Shown here in pieces: positions 12,267-23,728 of a stretch of 64,000 nt of DNA (position 1 is its first letter; every line of letters begins with the position of its first letter). The translations under genes were made by a program, and so were the position numbers. Under the pieces are notes generated by a model, which did no database searches, was not told the origin of the DNA, and saw nothing but the letters and a program-made list of their open reading frames with translations. This DNA is from Russula earlei. Lineage: Eukaryota > Basidiomycota > Agaricomycetes > Russulales > Russulaceae. Location: positions 1 to 64,000 of the forward strand of contig JAGFNK010000230.1 in NCBI GenBank assembly GCA_025769875.1, given 5' to 3'.

Positions 12267-13545
12267 CGGAGAATGTGGAGGGGTGTATTTCGAAAATCTG
12301 TCAGGCTCAGTGCTACAGTGGCGTGGGCGCGAAAGATATCGTTCATGCTCTTCCCCTCCGTCTCCGGGATCGTCACCTTCAGGCCTTGCACGTCGACGGT
12401 CGATCTGGGCTCTAGCGCTGGTAGTACTGACGCCAATACCGCGGTCGCGGTCGAGATTGCCGCGGTGAGTCTGGTCATGACGAGAATGAACAGAAAAGAC
12501 AGGGCCGAATTTACGGCGGATGAATCTTTTGACACCAGCGAACGTTAGGAGTATCTACATACCAGATGCGCCGCGATATGTATAGCACGGGACGGAGCGT
12601 GCACGCTTGACGTGTGGGTGGCGTGTGTAGCGTGCGGATCAGATGGGTGGCGAAATCGGGGATCAGACGAGGAGCGATGGGGAACAAAAGGGACATCGGA
12701 CCCGTCGTCGCTGTCCGCTCCTAAATGATCATTCAAATCTGCATCATGGCCGGCGCCCCGGTGCCCGCTCTTTGGGACGCGCCTCGCCTCTCCGCGATTT
12801 CTGAGGCGTGCGCGGCCGTCAGCCTGTATGGACGGTGGTATCGATGGATGGACGATGTGAGCGGTAGGGTCGCCGGGGTCCCAAGGGTGATCGGGGCTGG
12901 TGCGATCTGTGGAGATGTCGCCTTGGTCAGCATTACGTTGTAGTACGGTGACGGCAGCGGCTAGGAGGAGGTTGTGGAGGGGAGTAAAGGCGGAGGAGAA
13001 GGATGTGAGGGCCCGGGAGTGCCAGTGGCGGCGGCAGAGAAAAAGTGTGGACCCACAACGGATTGGCAATGGGTTGGACAGCCTTGAAATTGGTGGGAAT
13101 TCGGCTGGACCCACATATCCAAATAACTTACCCGACTGCAAGCGCCCCCCTTCGAGGTCAGTGATCGCTCGGAGGTCCATGGGCTATGAGTGCCTCTGCT
13201 GTGAGCTTCCAAGAGGTGATGGTGGGGGTGGAGGCGGAGGCGGGTGGGGGAAGTGGTAGTGGTAGTACGACGGTGGTCGGTTCTCGGACAAACTCACATT
13301 GAGGTACAGCCTTGGACGTGGCAAGCTGATCTGTCAGACAAGGTCAAGCCAACAATAGAAAGGCTTCGATGAGCGCCTTGATAACGGCGTGGTGTGAGTG
13401 CAGAGGGGGAGGAAGAGGTCCAAAGGGTGAACCCTGTCCGAGTACCTCCGTATTATTGTCTGGTCTGGTCGTCATTCAACTCCGCCTTTGGCTGCTTTTC
13501 CGAATGTCCACATGTAATCATACAGCGATAAAACCAAGACTACGA
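12267..13545. other. Forkhead upstream region, no confirmed gene
   Basis: Holds the probable promoter and 5' leader of the forkhead gene on the minus strand. A 211-codon minus ORF (13180-12545), His/Ser/Asp-rich, has no recognised domain and could be a 5' exon or chance. Nothing else is supported. Confidence 0.35.
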
Positions 13546-14788
13546 CTAACAATCTTCTACCCACAGGTATGGCCTAAGGTCCCAGAATTCGTCTCCTATA
13601 ATGTCGCAGTGCAGCAACGCGATCCGAGTCGACTCCTGCCCTGTTTTATGTTTCTCACGCAACTTGGGTGATACGACATCACCCTCGGGCCCGACGAGGC
13701 TGTGAAGCTACCACGTGGAAGCTCAGTTATTCGGAAACCGACATGTGGGAGGAACGTACTGGTACTGGTACCGATGATAAGGACCCGTATGAATTCGTTC
13801 TGGGCACATCTTGAACCAGTGAGACTTTACCCGCATCGGCCACGGTTCCATTGCTCAAAACCTGACCCGCGAAACATGCTCAGACGCAATCCGAACACTA
13901 TATGGGAGTGGGGCATTACCGGTTCTCTGACCAATACGCTTCCCTTGCGAACGCGCGGGGGTAAGCGCATTGTAGTTGATGTTAAATTGTGAATAGAGCA
14001 TCTCGTGTTTCTGAGAGGACGCCGTGCCCTAAACAAATGCAAAGGGTGTAAGAGCCGTCGAGAGACCGGCCACGCAAAGGCCTACGCGGAGAGTCTCGTG
14101 GGCTGCCCTTGTTGATTTGCCCCCTTTGTTAACGAGAGCCCAGAATGCAGTATTGTAGAGGTTGTTGATGTGTGCTGATAAGATATCAGTAGGCCGCCCT
14201 CGTTCGTTGTAAAGGCGAGACACACCGTCTGTTTGGCGCCACGAGAAGTAGTCCCGAACTTCCCGTATTCCGGGGTAGAGTACGATGCGTGCATCAAAAC
14301 AGGGCGGGTAACGAAGAGGGGTGGTGGTTGGAAAGTAGGTATGCCACTTCATGATGTATGAGGATGTGAAAAGGGAGCACACGATAGACGTAATTTTTGC
14401 TTCTCGTCTGTTGTACATCATGGTGGTTTTGCGAAAGAGAAAACTGATTCACGATCGACGGTCATGACGCCATTCGGGAGAGCATGAGAGAGAGGGGGAT
14501 ACCTGTACTCATCAGACTGTCCAAATGCAAGGATGATATCTGGAAATTGCTTCCATGACCGAGAGCGCTGCATGATCCATGAGTTCGAGGCCACGGATGT
14601 CGTTAGGTTTTGCGAAACCGTGATTCTCGGTGAACCTGTGCGATGCGATAAGGATCTGGGGAAGAAATCATGGGGAGAGAGACCTGTGGAAATGAGTGAC
14701 CATCGATGCGCAAGAGGATGAAAGTCCCTAGGAGGAGGTTGTCGGGGAGTTCAAAGTCACGGACGTAGGCGAACTTTGAGTTGGCCAT
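13546..14788 (-). CDS. THG1: tRNA-His guanylyltransferase Thg1, reading frame interrupted
   Basis: Thg1 adds the G-1 nucleotide to the 5' end of tRNA-His in the 3'-5' direction. Blocks in order on the minus strand: MANSKFAYVRDFELPDNLL and RIDGHSF (14788-about 14690, with the metal-binding RIDG), TENHGFAKPND, LELMDHAALSVM, FPDIILAFGQSDEY (second catalytic Asp), a block with KITSIVCSLFTSSY, AHINNLYNTAFWAL, SSQKHEMLYSQFNINYNAL, KGSVLVREP, and finally LLHCDIIGDEFWDLRPYL ending at 13546. Introns of about 50 bp fit GT-AG rules. However, at least three splice-independent +1 shifts interrupt the frame (near 14690, 14554 and 13957), and a fourth is needed between 13861 and 13640. All known eukaryotes need Thg1, so either this copy is dying and another exists, or the bases are assembly errors. 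It starts 139 bp from the divergent gene at 14927. Confidence 0.85.
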
Positions 14789-14926
14789 TAATCATTCATC
14801 ATACGGTATGATGGGGAAAGGGTAATTGCCGTGGGAAACAGCCCAGCCTGCTCCGCTCCACGATTTGCTTGCCTGCGCAACGCACTCACCACCTGCTTTT
14901 TTTTTCCACTCCCTCTCCAACACAAA
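14789..14926. promoter_or_regulatory. Divergent promoter between THG1 and the acidic protein gene
   Basis: The two start codons point away from each other and are 138 bp apart, so both genes must be driven from this interval. It contains pyrimidine-rich tracts near 14896-14920 just upstream of the plus-strand ATG. No TATA box is evident. Confidence 0.55.
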
Positions 14927-15767
14927 ATGTCCAATTCCCACTCCTGCCCTCGCCCTGCCTCTCCCTTCTTTCGCCATCGCCCCCTCGGTCGAGCTCCTAG
15001 CCCCCCCACCTGGGCCTGCTACGAGCAGATCCCCGCCCGGAGCGACCTCCTCGGTTCCTCCGACTCTGACTCTGATTCCGGCGACGCCGCCGACGAGGAC
15101 TCCCTCTCAGACGCAGATTCCTCCTCGTCCGACGACGACGCAGAGGCAGACGCCGAAGCCGAGGCTGCGGGGCTCATGGACGTCGAATCAGACAAGGACG
15201 ACGACGCCGTAACATCATCCGCGCGCCGCCCCGACGATCCAGATTCCGGCGCGAGCGACCCTGAGAAACGCGACAAGGGTAAACAGCGCGCTGAGGACCC
15301 CCCCAATTCTACCAACAAATCCGTCCCCCCTGCGCCTCCACACGTGCGGTCCCGACGTCCCCGTGGCAGGCGTCCCCCCGTGAGCGTCCTCCGCCCCATC
15401 CTGACCATTCAGCGCAGTCAGGGGTTCGTGTGGAATCAGGTGCGTTTTCTGCCCCCCCCCCCTCACCCGTTACCCCTGGCAACTCTTCCCCCCTCACCTT
15501 CCCCTCCGTCCGCCCATTGCGCTCACAACGAAGCTTATAGGATCTCTTCGTTCCACCGTACATAAAGGACCGCTGTACGTATCTGTCGCAGCTGACTCTC
15601 CTCTGCGTTATTAATGCATCCTAGACGTTGCCTCTACCTCTCCTCCCACCTCCACAGGGGCATTCTCCGCTTGCGCGTCTACATCCACTTCTCTGGGGGG
15701 AGAATTTGAAATAGAGGTCGTCGAGATCCGTGTTCGTGATGGCGAGTTGGACGATATCATTCCATGA
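14927..15767 (+). CDS. Acidic low-complexity protein, function unknown
   Basis: Exons 14927-15439, 15541-15574 and 15625-15767, with consensus GT-AG junctions (donors CAG/GTGCGT and T/GTACGT), give 229 residues. Residues 40-100 are an Asp/Ser/Glu-rich acidic stretch; residues 110-160 are mixed charge and end in a basic RSRRPRGRRP patch. The C-terminus is the best-ordered part: ILTIQRSQGFVWNQDLFVPPYIKDR followed after a Ser/Thr linker by FEIEVVEIRVRDGELDDIIP. That final block looks conserved rather than random but I do not recognise a named domain. The ATG at 14927 has a good context (CACAAAATGTCC); an in-frame ATG at 14831 lies inside the shared promoter and is less likely. Confidence 0.7.
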
Positions 15768-16173
15768 AAATTACCTTTACTTTCGGTCCCCGCTTCTGAA
15801 CGGGGTCGGGGTACTCTAATCAACAGTTTTATAATAATCTTTGCTTTTCACCCCGTCATTTTTCGTTTCCTCACAAACATTCAACACCTTCGCCTCTGTG
15901 TGGTCTTGGTATCTTTTTAAATTGTTATTGTCCCTTTCAACCCTCCCCCCCTCTCGTCGTGCTTCTCAATACATCTACACCATCCAGTCTGTACTATATG
16001 ACGCGGAATCGGCTCTCAAATCGATGCATTTTTATCTCTGAGGTATACTATTCTTCAGGTCTTTTAGGCATAAAACCTTTGTAATGGAGGTGGGATGCCA
16101 TAGATCCACAGCGGATTCGAAATGTACAAGTCCTCCATGTGGATCCACATTGACGTTACGCTCAGAGTGTGGT
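15768..16173. other. Convergent 3' intergenic region
   Basis: Tail-to-tail spacer between the acidic protein gene (+) and the aminopeptidase (-). No gene seen. T-rich with AATAAT-like motifs near 15830 that could serve as a 3' end signal for the plus-strand gene. Confidence 0.5.
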
Positions 16174-19100
16174 TCACAGGATTTTTTCCCACTGCTCCAA
16201 CCAGGTGACGATATCCAAACTGGAGCGCTGATGTGATGCCAGTCAATATACCCGCAAGGGTGGTGCGACCTTTCTTACGCACTTTGATAAATGCGGCTTT
16301 GGCGCTGATGCCATCCAATGCCTGCGCCAAGGCTTGATTGTACTTGCCAATATCCTTGTCCTAAAGAAAGATAAGGGTTCCATGCCGAGTCAGGAAGGAG
16401 CGTCATGAGCACGAATGCACCTTGAAGAACTCCTCTGCCTTGACTCGATCTTCCTCCTTTGCAAAGCCGATGTACACACTCTGCAAAGAGATGTTCGTGT
16501 TGAGAATCGGTAGAACAACGAGTGGGTGAGCAACATGACAGCCACCTGAATAATGTATTTCATCGAAAACGTCGTCTCGAGACGCGAGTTAATCTACCAT
16601 CGGTCACAGGAACTCAGTGGTGATCGCACGGCAAACAATAAAATCCTCACTGTGTGGTAATTCTTCTCGAAAAATTCGCGCAAGGCGTTTATCGCCTTCG
16701 GGTTGGACGCGAGACCACGGAAGAAGGAGATGATATCTTGGTTGCGCACGCTTGATTGGATCAGATTAAACGTGCGCTCATGCAGAGCCGGGTCCACAGC
16801 GCTGGTGAGCCCACGACTTATGTTCCAAAGCGTTATCCACAGCTTCGAAGGAGATGGATGAGAAAGCATACATCGCTGCGACCTTGATCGACGGTGTCGG
16901 GGGATTCTCAAACAGTTTTAGCACCGCATCGTATGCCGGGGCCCCGGTGTGCTCGACGGCCTAGAACCAGCAAGTCCTTAGCATACTCACTAATTGATCG
17001 GCGTGAGATAACTACGGACTGTCACAAATGTGACGCCCAACAGGTCTACCGGGATGGCATGGGGATCACCGGCAGTGAACTTGGTGAAGCGTTCGAGCAA
17101 GGCCTTGACGGTACTGTGGAAAGGACTTTAGCAAAAGGATCCTGAATCAGATAAGAGATGTAGCCGACCCTGGGTCCCCGGTACTGGCTGCACCACCGAC
17201 CGCGAGTGTGCGCAACTGGGTAACGTCCGCACTATCGTCCTGTGAGTACTCTAAGCCAAGTGTTTCTACGAGAGGCGAGCACAGTGCCTGATGTTAACGG
17301 AAATATGAGTACCAACACCGCGAAATCTGAATGGAGACGAGCGTACTCTGCGGAATGACTTTAGCAGCTCAGTGACTTTGTCGTCCTCCCACCAAGTGAG
17401 GATAATCCCGGCCAAGCTAGCATCTATGCTGTCCCAAACCAAGACTTACCGCCTGTACATTAGCCTCGTTTGGTGCCAGCTAGAATAAATCGGGATCTCA
17501 CACTCCTTCTCTGCTCTCAGTTCATGGACGAGGTTGAGAGCATCGCTCAGCGGGAGGTGGCCGGCCTTTCCAAGCGCGAACGCATCGTGCACCAGTCCGA
17601 TACGGTCACTAAGAGAGAATATCGAATCCCCTTTTGCCGCCTCACTCGCAATAGCCGCAAGGCGGGTGGAGGTGTACAGCACACGATCTACGCCCGACTT
17701 TGAGTTCTGGTTCACGAGAATCGAGATGTGACAACCCACAAACACCGTTGGTATCTGCATTGAGTTTGAAAGATCTGGTCGTGTCAAGCCTGAATTCCGC
17801 TTCGCGGGTCTCAAGCAGTGCAGTATTATCCACCACAGCCTGCCCATAGTCTGATGCAGTGACCAAACCCAGTGGAATAGACCTATAACGTCTGTTAGAC
17901 TGAAGGCACAAGCTGAAACAATCACCCACCAAATCGTCTTGTTGTCTTCTGGCTTTGCTGGCCCGTCTTCGAGGAAGCGGTCCTGACGCACTTTGATACC
18001 GCTCAGCGTCTCAGTAACGGTGAGCACCGGGAATCCCATCTGTGCATAGAGTAGGCGCCTACACGTCATAGCGGTGGAAGAACTGTTACCTACCTTCGAG
18101 ACCCAGTTATCCATTAATTGAGGGATATCAAGTCCTGTCGGAGCCCTATGTCACTGATCAAGACGACAACTCAGAAATCGCATACCAGTCGCCTCGCCGA
18201 TACCCTCCCACAAGTCACGAGAGACAGTATTTGAGTACAAGTGTTTCTTGAGGTACAGAGAGACGCCCTTGAGGAACTTGTCCTCGCCAACGTATTTCGA
18301 CAGCATCCGGAGCACTATTATCATGCTTCAGTGGAGCCATCTTAATGGACGCGACGAACGTGCCTGAAGCAGCTTTTGAGTATGACAACGAGTCGAAAAT
18401 CTGTCCGATCTGTCCCGCGTCAGGAACCTCAACCTCGATTGGATGCGAGGAAAGCTTCGCATCAAGACGAAGGGCAGCAGTAAGATGATTGTTAATAAAG
18501 TCAGCATCGACCTTCCAATCGGGATGAATTCTATGTTGCACTTATCAGAGCTTACAAAGAAGAGGAAACGGCGTCGCTCACTTGTCGAGGATGATCTTCT
18601 CGCCCATCTAAAGGACACATGAGGTGCGACTAAAACGCAAATGAATGAACTTGCCAGAGTCGCGAAACCTAGTAATGACCTAGATCAATCCAGAGAAGAT
18701 TGTGCAGAAAAAGAATTACCCTCATTGAGATACAAATTATCCCACCACGCCATCGTCGTGATGTTTCCGAACCTAAACCAGTATGACCAGACAGAACACG
18801 CCTCTGATAGGATAACGCACCACATGTGCGCGACCTCATGGCTCTGGGTCCCTGCTATACGTTTCTTGGCTGCGAAGTCGGCATTTTCAGGATCAACAAG
18901 GTATGCAGTGGTCCGTCCTGTGATCAAGCCCTGTCCACATCATAATATATTGATCAGTCCAGTCCCACTACAAGAAAACAGACGCAACATTACCCAATTC
19001 TCCATCGCACCAGCATCGAAGTCATTGGCCACGAGAGTATCGAGCTTCGGCAGCGGGTACTCTATATTGAATGCCTGCTCGTACAGTGGCAGCGCCTTTT

Positions 19101-20276
19101 CTGTAATGCCGAGAGCATACTGAGCCTGACTGATCACATCCGGCGTAGCTAGAGAAAGATGATCACCACCACCGTAGTCAGCCAGAATAAGGCGCCACAC
19201 CATATATGCGCAACGGGCGAACTTTGCCACTGAGAGGGCTTGTGTATGAACTCTCAAGATGTGCAAACTCCCCGTTTGCAAATGCGAGAAGATACGTTGA
19301 CATCTATTTTGGCATCAGGTAAGCCTGTGATCCATTGATTTCTATACTCACTGGAGGCGTTGTCTCAAACGACGTGGCAAACCAGCTACCGTCCTTGACG
19401 CCTTCGAAGAGATGTTCCGTGAGCGCATCAGCAACTACGACACCAGAGCGCGCGGGCATGTTGGAGAGGCTGACAGTGCCCTTGCGTGATACAAGCGTGA
19501 CTGAAAAGGTCGCCTTGAGGAGCGGTTCATCCCAGCAAGGCAGAGCACGGCGAGCGTCCGTCGGCTGTGAGGGAACCATGTAGTCAACTTTTCACAACAA
19601 GGAAGCACGGGAGAGCAGTCGGCGTTTTTCCACACTGAGACCGAAGATATTCATGCAGCCCTCGAATATAAGCAGGGACGGGAGAAAGCTGCCAAACCTG
19701 GCGAATTTGGAAAACACCAGCCACCGTCGACATGCAACGAACAGGATAGGTTCTGCCGCACTTCGAAGTGGGAAACAGACAAAGATGGAAATGACGCATA
19801 TGCAAGGGTCCTTCACGTACCTCAAACTGCGTCAATGCATAGGTACCTTTTCCCCACGTGCTCTTGTAATAACCGGTCATGCTGTCCGTCAAGGCGGCCT
19901 CAAACTCAATGCGAAGAGTGACTTTGGATCCCACAGGAAGCTCCTGGGGAAATATTAGCGAGGCGCGCTGAGTGTCCAGCTCGATTTTTGTTCCAATGTG
20001 CGCAATCTCTGCACCCGAAGTGGTGACGGCGAGAGTGGCTGTGCCAATGTTCAGCTCGGCTGCGGCATTGAATGTGATGACCTTGGTCGCGTTCACGACG
20101 TCGAGGCTGGTAACGGATAAGAACAGTAGAGCACATAGATGACACTATGCGCACTCAATTTTCACAAACCCGGTGAACCTCTCCTTCTCGAGGTCCGTCC
20201 GGATGGTGAGGTCGTAATGTCTAGGACGCAAGTCCGTCGGGAGACGATAATGACTAACGGGCTTCTGGGAAGACAT
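16174..20276 (-). CDS. APE2: M1-family (puromycin-sensitive type) aminopeptidase
   Basis: Zinc aminopeptidase that removes N-terminal residues from peptides; homologous to yeast Aap1/Ape2. Starts MSSQKPVSHYRLPTDLRPRHYD at 20276. First exons are 20276-20155, 20106-19821 and from 19564. Visible motifs: TQFE/PTDARRALPCWDEP across an intron, the exopeptidase motif GAMENW, the zinc site HEVAHMW with the distant Glu in WWDNLYLNEG, then FATLMGEKI, HPDWKVDADF, and the helical ERAP1_C-type C-terminus ending AQALDGISAKAAFIK and RSSLDIVTWLEQW. It has at least a dozen introns, two of which appear to use GC-AG borders. The expected length is about 870-890 residues, usual for the family. An in-frame upstream ATG at 20480 would add 68 Arg/Ser-rich residues. 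The C-terminal exons (16.2-17.4 kb) were followed only in part. Confidence 0.9.
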
Positions 20277-20480
20277 GGCAGAGATAGAGGCTGGAGGGCG
20301 GTGGTAGAACTTGCAAGGATGGGAAAGTGGAGATTTCTGATACGATGGTGGGACACAAAAACGTGGAGGAAGCTGAGTGCGAGAGAACAGAGGCAACGGA
20401 TTGCGCCGATCGGTGTGGGATATCGATGATGATAACCATCTAGACAGAATCTGACGCACAGCGCGCGCACCTCCCAGCAT

Positions 20481-21268
20481 GTGGGTCTTGGATTGCGAGC
20501 AGACCCCGCTAGGCGTGCTGACAAGGACGCGCGTGTGATGGATGGACGAGTTGAACTCTCGGCATCCCTGGCGTTATAGCAAGTTATCTTGACTCGGACA
20601 CAGATTTTGATTGTCACAACTCGCTTGTGATGTAAAACACCGGCGCTGTGTATCGCGGGCATCAAGAACCTAGTCCACCTCCGAACCTTGTGGCCGTTTT
20701 CAGTTTCCAGCCTAGAGTTTCCAGCCTAGACAAACGCCGCTATTGCAAATAACTAGACGACAGGCTGATGCACGATAGAGTATTAGGTCCTTTCTCTCCC
20801 TAACTACGCACTGGAGGCAGAATGCATCATTCTCAAGGTCCCTAGCCTTCTCTGTCACTCGCTACTTTCTGGTGCTAATAAAGTTCACAAACACGGGTGT
20901 TTTACCGCCTATCCGCTTATTTCTGAAAGGCCCGACACGATGTCGTCAGGATACCACCTCTCAGTACGGCATGCGTTCCCAATGCGATCGCAATGGACCT
21001 GTGGGCACAGGGCTGTCAATTTGAGAACAGGCCCTGGGGGTAGGTTACTCTGTGTATGCTTGGTGGGCCTCGTTCGAACTGAATGCTGAGTGAAACTGAA
21101 CCCGCTGAAGGACTTGAGTGATTCCGCGGCCAGCCACCTCACGATATCATGACACATGAATGTATGAGTATGAGTATTCCAGTAGGGGCTGAAACCAGAG
21201 TCCCGATTTCATAGGCACTGGAATAGGCGGTGTGCAGAAGAGTTACCTGCATCCTCGAGAAATTTGAT
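20481..21268. other. Intergenic, aminopeptidase upstream region and Maf 3' region
   Basis: About 0.8 kb with no recognised gene. A short direct duplication (TTTCCAGCCTAGA twice) lies at about 20700-20730. It must contain the aminopeptidase promoter and the 3' UTR of the Maf gene, which are on the same strand. Confidence 0.45.
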
Positions 21269-22285
21269 TCAAACCTCAAGAAAGTCATCGTCCTCTTCTA
21301 CGAGGAGATCTAAGAATCGAAAAAAGGACGCGGCGGGAAACCCAACGACATTGTGATAATCGCCTTCGATTTTCCTTATCAGTAAGCCACCCAATCCCTG
21401 TTCACTTTCGTTTGAACCATGGCACCGTACGCATGTGCGGCTACCTACTTGAATAGCAAAACCACCTGCGCGGTCAAGACCTTCGCCCGAGTCGACATAT
21501 GCTCTGAGAAGACTTGGCGCATTGTCAGAAAAATAGACAAGAGAACGCTCCTCCAGCGGGCTGTACGCATGAAATGTCATCAACCGAAACTCCATTGAAA
21601 AGGCACCCTACCGTATACTGTACCCAGGTGACGTCAATATCGGAAACACTGTGGGGGGTGGGAGACAAATCAACGTCGTTAACGCCGGAGAGGCCAAGCA
21701 TCATTCACCTAGGCTGACCCCAGTGACAACCTCACACACAGATCCATTCAAGTCCTGCAGCATGCGCAGGTTATCCGCTTTGCTCATGGGTTTCTCCAGG
21801 ATCTCCTGGTTCACAGCTGGCAACTCGGAGTACGCGACGTCGGAACTGATCGGTTGGGCGTGCGTAAGGACGACTGTGTCGGCGCCGATCACAAGATCCG
21901 GTCCGTTCTCGGGGTCAGCACGCTGCAAGTCTGTTGAGGAAAAAGTGCTGGAAGGGGCAAGTAAAGCAGAACTAAGACCCACGACGAGTCGTTCGTATAC
22001 TTCGACGGCTTTGTGAGTGGCGGTAGCGACAGGATACTCGTGAATATCTTCAAAAGACATGGGATCGATATCTTCAGCGAACGAGGAAGGCACGACTTGG
22101 GGGGAGAGTCCCTGAAATACCGTTAAGAGGGATATTATGGGGACATATGGGCATACAAAGATTTGAAGGATCTCCTTGCGCCGAGGGCTACCCGAGGCGA
22201 GAACGACGCTTTTTCCAACGAGTTTGTTGATTCCGGGAATATGCAGTGCGTGAGGGAGGACAGCGATGGAAGGTTTTGTTGACAT
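21269..22285 (-). CDS. Maf-family nucleoside triphosphate pyrophosphatase
   Basis: Maf proteins hydrolyse non-canonical or modified nucleoside triphosphates to monophosphates and pyrophosphate. Exons 22285-22157, 22111-21709, 21648-21612, 21560-21449 and 21397-21269 join in frame to 269 residues with GT-AG introns of 38-60 bp. Family motifs: VLASGSPRRKEIL (residues about 28-40, the phosphate-binding start), VIGADTVV, EKPMSKADNLRML, VCEVVTGV, then SLVYFSDN, YVDSGEGLDRAGGFAIQ, and GLGGLLIRKIEGDYHNVVGFP near the end. All catalytic blocks are present, so it should be active. The start at 22285 is 90 bp from the divergent PTPA start. An upstream in-frame ATG (22396) would overlap the PTPA gene and is unlikely. 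Confidence 0.93.
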
Positions 22286-22375
22286 CGTCCTACAGAGTAC
22301 GTCCTTACTACTGATCGTGCACCATTGCCGGTTATTTACCCCTCTATCTGTATCCAATTTCCCGCCGCCAATTCG
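22286..22375. promoter_or_regulatory. Divergent promoter between the Maf and PTPA genes
   Basis: Only 90 bp separate the two start codons, so this interval must hold the core promoters of both genes, or they overlap the coding ends. Confidence 0.5.
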
Positions 22376-23728
22376 ATGGCGTCTGTGCTGAGACACATAT
22401 CTCCTGAAAACCTCGTAGCTCTACAGGCTTGGCCCACGCCTAAAATCCACACAGATGCCGACGTCGAGGCATGGAAACAGACGCGAGGTTACTCGGATTA
22501 CTCCCTTTTCTTGCGGTGGCTCAATGAGGCGGTTGTTGGCTGCCCATTGCCACGAACAAATCCTGATCAGAGCGAAGTACCGTACATTCTTGCGAGGCGC
22601 AACTCACGTTCCAAGTGTTGGCCTGGCAGGGGATCCATCAAATCCTTAGCTTACTTGACAAGTTGGATGGTTGGATCGACGATATCCCACCACTACCGAC
22701 ACCACAGCGATTTGGAAACCTTGCCTTTCGCACATGGGGGGCTCGTCTCGAAGAGGTATGTACTTTCCAACTTGTTTTAACGCTCGCACGACTTTTGAAT
22801 CATGTGCAGCGTGCAGATGAACTTTTGACAGCGATGATGCCGCACTGCAGCATCGCTGTCCCGCATGTACGGCCCTATCTTCTCACTGCATTCGGTTCCT
22901 TTGTGCGCATGGATTATGGCACGGGACACGAGACTTCATTCGCGGTCTTCTTGCTCTGCCTCACTCTCATCCGATTCCTCAACTTTGATTCCGAAGAAGC
23001 AAGAGATATTGTCCTGACCGTCTTTGTTCGGTATCTGCGGCTCTGCTGGCGCCTTCAGGACGTCTATCGGCTAGAACCGGCAGGTAGCCATGGGGTGTGG
23101 GGACTCGACGACTCACACTTTCTTGGGTACATCTTTGGGAGTGCCCAACTTCGAGGTCTGCCTCTGTATGGAGTAGGGGGACGCAGTCCGGCTGACGTCC
23201 CGACTTTTGTAGACCAGAGTGAGGTCTCGGTATCAGGCATACTTCACCCACCATTACCCCCGACGAACCTGTATTTCTTGTCAATCATGCGAATCCATCA
23301 AGTTAAGCGTGGGCCGTTTCACGAACATTCTTCGCAGCTATATTCGATCGCTACGGGAGTCGCGACTTGGAGGAAGGTCAACTTGGGGCTTTTCAAAATG
23401 TACGAGGTAAGGCGCATTCCCAGAAACTCGCTAGCGCAGCTTAAACGGAGAGTGCCATCAGGCAGAGGTCCTCGGAAAGCGCGTCGTTGTCCAGCACCTG
23501 CCGTTGGGCGGGATAGTGGGGTGGGATATCATCAGCGCTCCGCCCACGGTGACTAGCATCCGGAACTACATTAGTGCTGCGACGCCGACACCTTGGGTCT
23601 CGGGGACGGCCGGGAATGATGCACCAGTGACTGCTGTCACTTGGGGAGGATCGAGTGCTTCTATGAGTGAGGGGAGAGGCGCCGAGCCTTCCCCCCCTCG
23701 TCTTGATTCGCACCCAACCGGATCCTAA
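22376..23728 (+). CDS. RRD2: Serine/threonine phosphatase 2A activator (PTPA/Rrd)
   Basis: PTPA is a peptidyl-prolyl isomerase that reactivates PP2A. Exons 22376-22576, 22630-22755, 22810-23406 and 23462-23728 join in frame to 396 residues, all with GT-AG borders. Conserved blocks: LDKLDGWIDDIPPLPTPQRFGN, YLLTAFGSFVRMDYGTGHETSF (the signature around the active cleft), RLEPAGSHGVWGLDDSHFL, FGSAQLRG, YFLSIMRIHQVKRGPFHEHS, WRKVNLGLFKMYE and VQHLPLGGIVGWD. The order and spacing match full-length PTPA. The last 70 residues are a Ser/Thr/Gly/Pro-rich tail, seen often in fungal Rrd2-like proteins. Choice of RRD2 over RRD1 rests on overall resemblance and the tail, so is moderate. Confidence 0.93.

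Noticed and set aside
12545..13180. 211-codon minus ORF upstream of the forkhead gene
   Set aside because: His/Ser/Asp low-complexity, overlaps other open frames, no homology I recognise.
13702..13992. Plus-strand ORF over THG1
   Set aside because: A chance resemblance (VPMIRTRMNSFW) to the Thg1 C-terminus; the real C-terminal block is on the minus strand at 13.55-13.62 kb.
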